A DNA stretch of 64,000 bases from Erythrobacter rubeus (GTDB taxonomy: Bacteria; Pseudomonadota; Alphaproteobacteria; Sphingomonadales; Sphingomonadaceae). Each line of letters starts with the position of its first letter. The stretch's first letter is position 1. Where the stretch lies: the NCBI RefSeq assembly GCF_014705715.1, contig NZ_JACXLC010000001.1, forward strand, positions 354,457 through 418,456. Reading direction: 5' to 3'. The translations under genes were made by a program, and so were the position numbers. The notes beneath the pieces were generated by a model. That model made no database searches. It was not told the DNA's origin and was given only the letters and a program-made list of their open reading frames with translations. Below, in pieces: positions 16,186-23,825 of the stretch.

Positions 16186-16917
16186 TCACGACGATTCGAC
16201 CAGCGTTATCGTCGTCTCACTAGGATCAAAGCCATCCTGTGCAGGCATGGTCACGTAGAGCTGGTTTCCGGGCAGGACGAGATTCTTGTCGAACAACCTT
16301 TGAGTCTCGCGATTGTCGATCTGCGCTGACTGCCCGCCTTGGGTGAGGCGAATGTCGAAATCGGACAATCGCGCATAGCGGTTGCCATCGTTGCTTATGC
16401 GCAAGCGCCAGTTCCCATCCTCGGCTGTTACGATTTCGGTAACTGAAAGATCATTTCGGGAGCCTGACGGGACCACATTGACGAGCGTAGCGAAATTGAC
16501 CGTTACGGATACACCGGTCTCGCTTTCTTGGCGCATATCGATTGGAAGTTGATTGATGCCGATACGGTAAGCCTGACTTCGATCGAGCACTCCGTCGCCG
16601 ATATATCGCACACGGATCGACTGACTCTTGCCGGGCGCGATCACCGCTTGCGGTGGGAAGATGAGAAAATCGTCTTCAGCCGGAGTGAGCGTTTCTTCGC
16701 CGTTCTCATCGATCGTCAGAGTGCTTGGAATCGCCTCGATCGTAATCGGGAATGACCGCGTATTGGTTACCAAAACGGTGGTCTGAGTGCCGCTTCCCGA
16801 GGGTTCCAACTCGAACCGCATCGGTTCGACACGCTGGGCCTGTGCGGCAGGCGTCGCCATAATCGCTGCTGCTAAACTAGCAACCAACAGCGTCGGCTTG
16901 AATTTGAAATGAAGCAT
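16186..16917 (-). CDS. Periplasmic pilus chaperone
   Basis: PapD-like chaperone of 243 residues that folds pilus subunits in the periplasm by donating a beta strand and hands them to the usher. The signal peptide ends TPAAQAQ. The Ig-like N-domain includes TTVLVTNTRSFPITIEAIPS and the conserved FLIFPPQAVIAPGKSQSIRV block that leads into the subunit-binding G1 strand. The ATG at 16917 follows GAAAGG; an upstream in-frame start would add 26 residues of non-signal sequence. It lies 81 bp after the major pilin gene, with a strong stem-loop in between, and 7 bp before the usher. Confidence 0.92.
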   Translation of the reverse strand: MLHFKFKPTLLVASLAAAIMATPAAQAQRVEPMRFELEPSGSGTQTTVLVTNTRSFPITIEAIPSTLTIDENGEETLTPAEDDFLIFPPQAVIAPGKSQSIRVRYIGDGVLDRSQAYRIGINQLPIDMRQESETGVSVTVNFATLVNVVPSGSRNDLSVTEIVTAEDGNWRLRISNDGNRYARLSDFDIRLTQGGQSAQIDNRETQRLFDKNLVLPGNQLYVTMPAQDGFDPSETTITLVESS

Positions 16918-16956
16918 GGCTGACCTTTCATGCTGATTACAAGGATTGTCGGAAAT

Positions 16957-16991
16957 GCCGCCGGCTGGGCCGCGTACCCCGAGCCGGCGGC
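16957..16991 (-). terminator. Intra-operon stem-loop between major pilin and chaperone
   Basis: Perfect 10-bp inverted repeat GCCGCCGGCT (16957-16966) and AGCCGGCGGC (16982-16991) with a 15-base loop, placed 7 bases after the pilin stop codon and 39 bases before the chaperone ATG. There is no T-tract. In pilus operons such a hairpin after the major subunit commonly attenuates or protects the transcript so that pilin is made in excess over assembly proteins; that role here is inference. Confidence 0.6.
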
Positions 16992-16998
16992 ACACCGG

Positions 16999-17499
16999 TC
17001 ACGAGGCGGTCAGCTGCACCGTGATGGTGTCCGAATAGCCACCTGCCCAGCTGGCAGATTCGAGCAGTTCAATTTCCAGAGTACCAGCCGCGCCTGCTGC
17101 GAGGTCAGGCGAACCAGCGATAGTGGTGCTGGCCGATACATCGTTGTTGAATGCGCCGGTTGTATCGAGGACGAGAGGGGCAGCAAGTACACCGCTGGTA
17201 AGGGTAGCTTGGTACTCGATTTCCTCGTCTTCGTTGTCGTCGCTTTCCATTCCGCCCTCAGAACTGATGAGCGTTACGGTCGCGCCATCGACATCGTTGC
17301 ACGTAAGCGTCACGCCATCGCTGAGCGTCGTTCCAGCGTTCATGTCGGGGAACGAGATGGACGCGAACAGATCCTGGACTTCGCAGACTGCCGGGACGAC
17401 GCCAGTAATCTGGCCGCCGCCAACTTGTGCCTGTGCAGGAGCTGCAATGGCGATGGCCGGAATTGCGGCCGCGATAAGGGCTTTATTGATAGTACGCAT
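16999..17499 (-). CDS. Major pilin subunit of the chaperone-usher operon
   Basis: Secreted pilus subunit of 166 residues, first gene of the operon. It has a signal peptide (AAAIPAIAIAAPAQAQ), a probable disulfide pair (Cys39 in VPAVCEV and Cys67 in LTLTCND) typical of Ig-like pilins, and a closing beta strand YSDTITVQLTAS. It is a Thr/Ser/Ala-rich beta protein. The ATG at 17499 is supported by GGAGAAG seven bases upstream. First position, small size and the following hairpin point to the abundant shaft subunit. The gene is divergent from a LuxR-type regulator, separated by 383 bp that probably hold its promoter. Confidence 0.85.
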   Translation of the reverse strand: MRTINKALIAAAIPAIAIAAPAQAQVGGGQITGVVPAVCEVQDLFASISFPDMNAGTTLSDGVTLTCNDVDGATVTLISSEGGMESDDNEDEEIEYQATLTSGVLAAPLVLDTTGAFNNDVSASTTIAGSPDLAAGAAGTLEIELLESASWAGGYSDTITVQLTAS

Positions 17500-17882
17500 G
17501 TATCTTCTCCAAAAACTTGGTTCAGGTCGATCGCCTCGGAAGAGACGAATTCTGCCCATCGGTTGATTTTCGAATTGTGATGGGGCGCCCGTGATCTGAA
17601 GCCTAAGCCTCTCGAGAACTGAGAAAAGTGGGCATTTGCCCGCAGGGCCGATCAAAAGATCCACGATCTGCGAATTTGATGACTTCGGAATAATTCGATC
17701 AAGCGCGCAACACTAAAGAGTAGCCGACCTATCCAAAGGCGGTGAAGCTCTGCGAAATTGTCAATTTAGTACTAAAACGTCATCCGCGTTGGACGAAAGA
17801 TAACGAAGGGTTAGTTTTCAGTGACAAAGCGCGAATCGGTATGGCGATCGCGCAAACAGAATCGTTTCGGGGATGGATCTTG
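17500..17882. other. Divergent control region between pilin and LuxR-type regulator
   Basis: A 383-bp non-coding stretch between two genes transcribed away from each other; the promoters of both must lie here. By eye it is A+T-richer than the flanking genes from about 17660 to 17800. CGAATT (17671-17676) and AATTCG (17692-17697) form a short spaced inverted repeat that could be an operator, but the evidence is weak. No small gene convinced me. Confidence 0.4.
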
Positions 17883-18500
17883 ATGACAAAGTCAACCAGT
17901 GCGGCAATAGTTTGCCACAGCACTTTCTTGTTGGACATGGTTTCCGACAATCTTCGGGAACGCGGAGTGACCGTTCTTGCCGCAGAATCCAGCTTTGGTG
18001 ACGTTCCCATCGATTGCAGTCCCGATGTCATGGTAGTTGTAGAGGCGGCGCCGGGCGACGCATTTCGATCATCGGATAAAGTCGATGCTATCGCCCGCCG
18101 TTTCAGCCGCTGGCTGACTATCGGCTCGTCTGAACAGGGCTCAGCCTTCCAGCGCCTTCGCGCCATCCGCAGCGATATCTCTGGCGTTCCCCTCGATATC
18201 GGATCGGACGATATGTATCACGCTGTCGAACTCGCATCGAAAGCGAGCTCGGTCTGCATTGGCGGCACGTGCTGCAAATGCCTGTCGCGAGAGATGCACA
18301 AGTTGAATGAGGCGCACCTCGATCGCGGTCAGTGGGAAATTCTCGAAATGCTGGCCGATGGGGCGACTAACAAACATATCGCCAACCGATTTGCGTGCGA
18401 TGAGAGCAAGGTAAAGGGCATGATACGCAGGTTGCTCACCGCGATCGACGCCAGTAACCGGACACAGGCAGCTGTGTTGGCGGCACGAGCGGGGCTTTAG
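17883..18500 (+). CDS. LuxR/NarL-type regulator with degenerate receiver (pilus-linked)
   Basis: DNA-binding regulator of 205 residues. The C-terminal LuxR helix-turn-helix (about residues 147-203) includes LADGATNKHIANRF and the conserved NRTQAA ending. The N-terminal part aligns with the receiver-like domain of the response regulator at 46520-47212. Where that protein has its phospho-acceptor Asp (VVVDLPEAG), this one has Glu54 (VVVEAAPG), so phosphorylation is unlikely and the protein may be locked in one state. A cysteine cluster CIGGTCCKC (Cys125, 130, 131, 133) lies before the HTH. The ATG at 17883 fits the paralogue's N-terminus and is preceded by GGGGATGGA. It is divergent from the pilus operon and probably controls it (inference). 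Confidence 0.8.
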   Translation: MTKSTSAAIVCHSTFLLDMVSDNLRERGVTVLAAESSFGDVPIDCSPDVMVVVEAAPGDAFRSSDKVDAIARRFSRWLTIGSSEQGSAFQRLRAIRSDISGVPLDIGSDDMYHAVELASKASSVCIGGTCCKCLSREMHKLNEAHLDRGQWEILEMLADGATNKHIANRFACDESKVKGMIRRLLTAIDASNRTQAAVLAARAGL

Positions 18501-18551
18501 AGAGCTTGGGCTATCTGCCCTGCGGGAGTTTTCGCCGAGTGAGGCAGGCGT

Positions 18552-19094
18552 TCAGCGGCGGAAGGTGATCTTGCCCAGCTCATCATTGCTGCCACCGCCC
18601 ACTCCGGTGCTCAGGGAAAAGCCATCACCGCTTAGGTCCCAAACGGTTTTGTAGCGGACCTTTTCCTTGGTTTCCTTGTCCTTCGCCTCATAGAAGAAGG
18701 TCAGTCGGTTTCCGCTTCGATTACCGGCGATGTTGACCACCCCGACGCCGCGGGGATTGACCCACCGCCCGGTGACGCGATCGGTGCTCGGATAATCCTT
18801 GATATGCCCCAGCAGGGTATAGGTCCCGCTGGTCGCAGCGCATTTACCGCTGATATTGAGCCTTCGTGAGCCCGATTGGTAACGGGTCTTCATACGGCAA
18901 CGGACGCCCTCTTTCGTCCCTCCCTCTTCGCGCACTGCCCAGCCGTCGCCTCGCCATTGTCCTTCGATTTCGGAAAGGGGTATTTTGCTTGCCGCTCCTG
19001 ACTGCGAATTGGCCGACATCGGCAGCAGCAGCGCGATTGGCGCAAAAAATGCTGCAGACAGGTAAATTGCCCTGAAAAGCTGTTTCCGTTTCAT
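18552..19094 (-). CDS. Exported protein of unknown function
   Basis: Predicted secreted protein of 180 residues. It starts with a basic n-region (MKRKQLFR), a hydrophobic core and a cleavage-like site near SANSQSGAA. The mature part reads as a small beta barrel, with repeated Gly/aromatic strands (IEGQWRGDGWAV, VTGRWVNPRGVGVVNIAG) and two cysteines (in GVRCRMK and SGKCAAT) that could form a disulfide. It recalls lipocalin-like periplasmic proteins, but I do not recognise a named family. It is a lone gene, convergent with the LuxR-type regulator gene and divergent from the RND exporter gene. Confidence 0.65.
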   Translation of the reverse strand: MKRKQLFRAIYLSAAFFAPIALLLPMSANSQSGAASKIPLSEIEGQWRGDGWAVREEGGTKEGVRCRMKTRYQSGSRRLNISGKCAATSGTYTLLGHIKDYPSTDRVTGRWVNPRGVGVVNIAGNRSGNRLTFFYEAKDKETKEKVRYKTVWDLSGDGFSLSTGVGGGSNDELGKITFRR

Positions 19095-19292
19095 CTGAGT
19101 ACGACTATGCCTGTTGAGGATTGAAGTTTTGCGGGAACCTAGGCGAAAGAGCTTAGCTTTACCTAAGTGGCATCACAAGACATCTCGCTGATCGGATCGC
19201 GGCACTCAGCGCCGCGGGGGGAATTCAAATTGTCGCGGCTGCGAATTTTCGGCACGCTCGAGGACGGATAGATCATCGCTACTCGGGTCGAA

Positions 19293-21572
19293 ATGATTGG
19301 GCATCTCGTCGGCGCGATTTGCCGACAGCAAAGAGCATTGCTTGTGCTGGTTTTGGGGCTCCTGGTGGTTTCGCTGGCAGGCGCGAGTCAGATTCGGGTC
19401 GAAGACGGCGCCCGCGATATCTTTGTTTCCTCGTTCGATGAATATGCGCGCTTTACGCAGCACACCGCCGAATACCCGCAAAGCGATAGCGAAATCGTGG
19501 TGCTCGTCACGTCGGAGCAGCCTTTCGATCGCGAGCAGCTTACCCTGCTTCAGGATCTGGTATTCGATGGTCAGCTCATCGACGGCGTGGACTTCGCACA
19601 TTCCATTTTCTCGATGCAGGAATACGACACAGAAACAGAGTCGTTTCAGTCGGTCATTGAGGGCGATCTATCGGCCTATGATGACGTTTCGGACGCATTG
19701 GACGAAGTCGCGGATTCTCCCTGGACGATTGTGCCGATGCTCAATGCCGAGCGGACCGAGACCATTCTCGTTTACGCCGTCGAGGAGCAGCGGGTCGATG
19801 ATAAGCAGGTGCAGCCGATCATCGATGAGTTTCGCGAATTGTTTGCGCAGGTCCCGCCCGAAGCGGGTCTCAATTTCCAGCTGACCGGGACGCTGCCGAT
19901 CCTTAATACCATCGTAAACCGGATCATCGCCGAACAGGGCCTACTCAATGGAATTGGCGGGCTCCTCGGCCTTATCACGTCCCTGTTTCTCTTCCGAAGC
20001 TTGGTGGTCGGACTGCTCACTGGGATTGCTCCAATCTTTGCTGTCCTGCTCACCCTGGGCGCGATGGGGTGGCTTGGTCTCGAAATGAATGTGCTTACAA
20101 ATTCGATCTCGATCCTGATCCTCGTGATCACGATGGCCAACTGCATCCACATGACATTCGAGCTGCGCAAATTTGCAAGGCAAGGGGCGGGGCGCAACGA
20201 ATCCATCCGCGGGATGATGCAAGCGATCGCATCGCCCTGCATTCTCACGGGTCTTACCACTATGATCGCGATGGCAGGTCTTTCCTATTCGGACTCGGAG
20301 CTCATTCGCGTGTTTTCACTCGCGGCAGTGGTCGGTCTTTGCATGTCGCTGTTTGCCGCGATTGTCGTCCATCCCCTCGTCTTCACGCTGACCTGGCGCA
20401 TAAGTCCGATCGAACGCGCCTTGAGACGACAAGTCCTGCCGCAGAAATACTGGAGCGAACTGTTCGGCCGTACGACCCAGTGGCTGCTTCGGCGCAAGTT
20501 TACGGTGTTGGGTGTCAGCGTGGTCGCGGCGGCGGTGTTGCTCGCTGCATTTCTGCCAGTTCAGACCACCCATCGCTTTAACGAATATCTGCATGACGAC
20601 GATCCGATCCTGCTTGCTCTGGAGCGGGCGGAGGCGATTAGCAGTCCGACGCAGTCGCTTGATATCGTGCTGCGACAGAAGGAGCAGGGTGGGGCACTTG
20701 TCTCAGAGCCCAATCTGGATGTGCTGGCGTCGGTGCACGAGGACCTCGAAGCTGCTTTCCCGAATAATCGGATCTACTCACTGCACAGCCTGCGCCGGAT
20801 ATTGCGCGATGCAGGGCAGGGGGCCTCTGCGGACGATGTCGCGGAAATGCTTGAGAAGCTACCCGAGCGTGCGCAGACCGAGTTGATCGGTGAGACCGGG
20901 AACGGGTTCAAGCTCTCTTTCCGCGTCGCCGACCAACCCTCGCCTCAAATCCGCGAATTGATGGACGGTATCAATGCGCGGTTGGACCAGGCCGATTTAG
21001 GGGCGCTGTCGGCGGAGCCGATAACCGGCCTTACCGCACTCGCAGCTGTCCTTTCAGACAAGATGATCAAGGAACTGACGATCAGTTTCCTGATCGCCGC
21101 ATTTGCGTGTCCGATCCTTATCGCTCTGTGGTTCGGTCAGTGGCGTTTCGGTTTGGCCGCAGTGTTGCCGAACGTTATCCCTGTCCTCGTGGTCGGGGCG
21201 TGGCTGATGGTGAGCGGCTGGCATTTGCAGTTCATCGGCGCGATCGCCTTGTCGATTGCGTTCGGGGTGGCCGTTGACGACACCATTCACGTGCTCAATC
21301 GCTATGATATCAACCGGCGCGAGAAGGGCCGCTCGTTTACGTTTGCAGATGTTCCTGCGGTGATGAAGCATGTCGCGCCCGCGCTGATGACGACCACGCT
21401 GGTGCTTTCCATCGGAATTTCGTCCGCGTTCCTCAGTGAAATGCCGACAGTCATTTTCTTCGGCGGGATGTGCATCGCGATTTTCACGCTCGCACTTCTT
21501 GCCGACCTTTTCATATTGCTGCCAGTGCTCGCCGTGCTGGAGCGCAAGCGATTGGCATCCGCAGCCAGTTAG
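19293..21572 (+). CDS. RND/MMPL-superfamily exporter
   Basis: Inner-membrane exporter of 759 residues built as two homologous halves, each with one transmembrane helix, a large periplasmic loop and a block of about five helices. The first helix is ALLVLVLGLLVVSLAGAS. RND motifs appear in the first half (ISILILVITMANCIHMTFE) and the second (GAIALSIAFGVAVDDTIHV), the latter with the acidic pair characteristic of proton-coupled SSD/MMPL proteins. The size fits the stand-alone lipid- or hopanoid-type exporters rather than tripartite drug pumps, and no adaptor gene is adjacent. The substrate is unknown. Its stop codon overlaps the end of the convergent epimerase gene by 4 bp. Confidence 0.88.
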   Translation: MIGHLVGAICRQQRALLVLVLGLLVVSLAGASQIRVEDGARDIFVSSFDEYARFTQHTAEYPQSDSEIVVLVTSEQPFDREQLTLLQDLVFDGQLIDGVDFAHSIFSMQEYDTETESFQSVIEGDLSAYDDVSDALDEVADSPWTIVPMLNAERTETILVYAVEEQRVDDKQVQPIIDEFRELFAQVPPEAGLNFQLTGTLPILNTIVNRIIAEQGLLNGIGGLLGLITSLFLFRSLVVGLLTGIAPIFAVLLTLGAMGWLGLEMNVLTNSISILILVITMANCIHMTFELRKFARQGAGRNESIRGMMQAIASPCILTGLTTMIAMAGLSYSDSELIRVFSLAAVVGLCMSLFAAIVVHPLVFTLTWRISPIERALRRQVLPQKYWSELFGRTTQWLLRRKFTVLGVSVVAAAVLLAAFLPVQTTHRFNEYLHDDDPILLALERAEAISSPTQSLDIVLRQKEQGGALVSEPNLDVLASVHEDLEAAFPNNRIYSLHSLRRILRDAGQGASADDVAEMLEKLPERAQTELIGETGNGFKLSFRVADQPSPQIRELMDGINARLDQADLGALSAEPITGLTALAAVLSDKMIKELTISFLIAAFACPILIALWFGQWRFGLAAVLPNVIPVLVVGAWLMVSGWHLQFIGAIALSIAFGVAVDDTIHVLNRYDINRREKGRSFTFADVPAVMKHVAPALMTTTLVLSIGISSAFLSEMPTVIFFGGMCIAIFTLALLADLFILLPVLAVLERKRLASAAS

Positions 21573-22495
21573 GCGTTAAGCTCCTGGCTCCGCCACCTGA
21601 TCGTCTCTTTTAGCGCCGCCTCGAGATCATAGTCCGGCAGCCAATCGGTCGCTGCTCTTACCTTATTAACGTCGGCCACGATCCGCGGTGCTTCGCCCGG
21701 CCTGTCGGCCAGCGCGCCGATGCGCAGCAGATCCTCTTTTTCGCAAAGGGCTGCAATGCGCGTCGCAAGCAAGCGGATCGAGACTCCGGTCCCGGTTCCG
21801 ACGTTGAAAGCGCCCGCGCACCTATGGGCGGCGAGCGCGGTGAGCGCGCCAGCAATGTCGCGAGTGAAGCCGAAATCACGAACCGCCTTGCCGCTTCCGG
21901 TCTTCGCGGGTTCGCCAGCGAGCAGACTATCGATGATCTGAGGCACCAGCCGCGCCGGAGCCTCGTACGGGCCGAAAAGATAGAACAACCGGGCCCAGGT
22001 GAGCATGCCGCCCGCCTCCTCTGCCTCCCGGAATGCCTTTTCGGCGAGTTCTGCTTTTGCCTGCCCGTAAATGGACGAAGGCGCGATCGGAGTGCTTCCC
22101 TCGATACAGTTGCCATCTGCGGGCGGATCGTATTCGGCGCAGGTTCCGCACGCCACTATGTGGCCACCGGTTTGATCCCAAAATTCGCGAAACAATCGTA
22201 GGCTTGCATCGCGCCAAGTCCAGTTTTCTTCGAGGTGCCACAGCCCTCCCGATTGCGCGCGAGCCCATGCGGCGTGAATAAGGGTGTTCGGCCTGTATTC
22301 TGCAAAAAGCGTCCTCGCAGCGGCATCGTCAAGCAGATCGACACTGCGCCACTCGACGCCCTCCAGAGGGGCACCCTTCGGCGCACTCCCCAGGGCGATA
22401 ATTGCCGCACCCTGCCGATGAAGCTGATCAACGAGCGCCCGTCCGATAAAGCCGCTCGCGCCCGTCACCATCACGAGGTCGTTCCGAATCGCCAT
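21569..22495 (-). CDS. NAD-dependent sugar-nucleotide epimerase/dehydratase family protein
   Basis: Extended short-chain dehydrogenase of about 308 residues acting on a nucleotide sugar. The Rossmann motif TGASGFIG lies near the N-terminus, and the catalytic Ser/Tyr/Lys set is in SSIYGQAK. HAAWARAQSG occupies the usual substrate loop. It is divergent from the CDP-glucose synthase gene (117 bp apart), so it may reduce or epimerise a CDP-sugar intermediate; no sequence feature fixes the nucleotide. The ATG at 22495 (MAIRNDLV) is chosen because it begins just before the Rossmann strand; an ATG at 22522 is the alternative. Confidence 0.85.
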   Translation of the reverse strand: MAIRNDLVMVTGASGFIGRALVDQLHRQGAAIIALGSAPKGAPLEGVEWRSVDLLDDAAARTLFAEYRPNTLIHAAWARAQSGGLWHLEENWTWRDASLRLFREFWDQTGGHIVACGTCAEYDPPADGNCIEGSTPIAPSSIYGQAKAELAEKAFREAEEAGGMLTWARLFYLFGPYEAPARLVPQIIDSLLAGEPAKTGSGKAVRDFGFTRDIAGALTALAAHRCAGAFNVGTGTGVSIRLLATRIAALCEKEDLLRIGALADRPGEAPRIVADVNKVRAATDWLPDYDLEAALKETIRWRSQELNA

Positions 22496-22612
22496 CCTTC
22501 CTTGAGCCCCTCCCTTGCCCATCCAAGCTAATCCGAATGCGCCAATGATACGATAGCCCCGATCCTCTACAGTTTTGCGAGCGCCAAGGTGGTTTAGACG
22601 AAGGAGTGCGCA

Positions 22613-23473
22613 ATGAAAGTCGTGATACTCGCCGGAGGGCTTGGCACACGTATAAGCGAGGAAACCTCTGTTCGTCCGAAGCCAATGGTCGAAATCGGGG
22701 GTAAGCCGTTACTGTGGCATGTGATGCGGCATTACGCCCATTTCGGCTTGAAAGACTTCGTAATCTGCTGCGGGTATAAAGGCGAATATATCAAGGATTT
22801 CTTCCTAAACTATCGTAGCCTGGGCAGCGACTTCACGATCGATCTCGGCAGCGGAGAGGTCAATTTTCACAATCCCGTGGACGAAGACTGGAAAGTGACC
22901 CTCATCGACACAGGGGCGGATTCGATGACCGGTGGGCGCGTGGGACGTGCGCGTTCGGTGATCGGCGACAGCCCGTTCTGCCTCACTTATGGCGATGGTG
23001 TGTCGAACGTACCGATCGACCGACTGCTCGAATATCATGGAAGGCACGGCAAATGGGCAACGGTCACGGCGGTCCGCCAACCTGGGCGTTTCGGTGCGCT
23101 CGGGATGAGCGAGGACGGCGTTTCGGTCACCGGCTTCCGTGAAAAGGGGCTCGACGACGGCGGGCACATTAATGGTGGATTTTACGTTTGCGAGCCTGAA
23201 GTTTTCGACCTGATCGATGGGGACTCGACGGTTTGGGAACGTGAGCCGATGGACAAGCTCGTCGACCAGAACCAGTTGGCGGCATTCCGGCACGACGATT
23301 TCTGGCAATGCATGGATACATTGCGGGACAAGAGTTATCTCGAAGAGGTCTGGGCGCAGCCCGATTGCCCGTGGCGGATGGTCTACGAAAAACCTTCAGG
23401 TCAGCCGCGCGAATGGGTTGCCGCAAATATCGGCGGTACCGACATACCGAACCGGATCCTGACTGCCGTCTAA
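22613..23473 (+). CDS. rfbF: Glucose-1-phosphate cytidylyltransferase
   Basis: Makes CDP-glucose from CTP and glucose-1-phosphate, the entry to CDP-linked deoxy or branched sugars of surface glycans. The nucleotidyltransferase signature LAGGLGTRISEET is followed by RPKPMVEIGGKPLLWHVM, CGYKGEYIKDFF and the C-terminal FWQCMDTLRDKSYLEEVW that marks the family. The start has AAGGAG six bases upstream. The usual protein is about 257 residues; this one has 286, and the last 26 or so residues are encoded antisense to the conserved 3' end of the convergent Tat-partner gene (78 bp overlap), so the extension is probably recent read-through. The CDP-glucose 4,6-dehydratase that normally follows is not seen in the window. 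Confidence 0.93.
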   Translation: MKVVILAGGLGTRISEETSVRPKPMVEIGGKPLLWHVMRHYAHFGLKDFVICCGYKGEYIKDFFLNYRSLGSDFTIDLGSGEVNFHNPVDEDWKVTLIDTGADSMTGGRVGRARSVIGDSPFCLTYGDGVSNVPIDRLLEYHGRHGKWATVTAVRQPGRFGALGMSEDGVSVTGFREKGLDDGGHINGGFYVCEPEVFDLIDGDSTVWEREPMDKLVDQNQLAAFRHDDFWQCMDTLRDKSYLEEVWAQPDCPWRMVYEKPSGQPREWVAANIGGTDIPNRILTAV

Positions 23474-23818
23474 GCTGAAGAAATCCGACCCAAGCATAAA
23501 CATCGTGGCGACGCGGCGTTTGAATCCTTCGTAGCTTAAATTGCCGCCGAACAGCAGATCGAGCCCGTCATAACCGACAATGCGCTGGGCGCGCATGAGC
23601 TGATCGATCTTGCTCTGCTCGACCTCAGTTTTTGCAAGGTAATCCTTGGCGAAATCCTCTGCCGAACCCTCTGCGAAGCGGGTTTCGGGCAGGGCATGCC
23701 GAACAAAGCCTGCAATGAAGGGCTCGATCTCGCCAGTGAACACACGGATACCGCCGATACCCGCAATCGCTGCGGTTGCGGTCCCACCCAAAAGCATCTG
23801 TCGGCGCGATATCTTCAT
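23396..23818 (-). CDS. Tat-signal small partner of a GMC dehydrogenase (copy 2)
   Basis: Small exported protein of 140 residues with the Tat motif ISRRQMLLGGTATAAIAG at the N-terminus. It follows the GMC dehydrogenase gene after 7 bp and matches the partner at 3515-3961 in arrangement and in its ending (GNPFARLT here, LNPFARFG there). The family role is inferred to be carrying the signal-less flavoprotein across the membrane, as small subunits of sugar dehydrogenases do. It is the last gene of a six-gene minus-strand glycan operon. Its 3' end overlaps the end of rfbF by 78 bp; since the C-terminus is conserved between copies, this gene's end is the original one. Confidence 0.75.
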   Translation of the reverse strand: MKISRRQMLLGGTATAAIAGIGGIRVFTGEIEPFIAGFVRHALPETRFAEGSAEDFAKDYLAKTEVEQSKIDQLMRAQRIVGYDGLDLLFGGNLSYEGFKRRVATMFMLGSDFFSLDGSQDPVRYVGTADICGNPFARLT

Positions 23819-23825
23819 GATGCTC

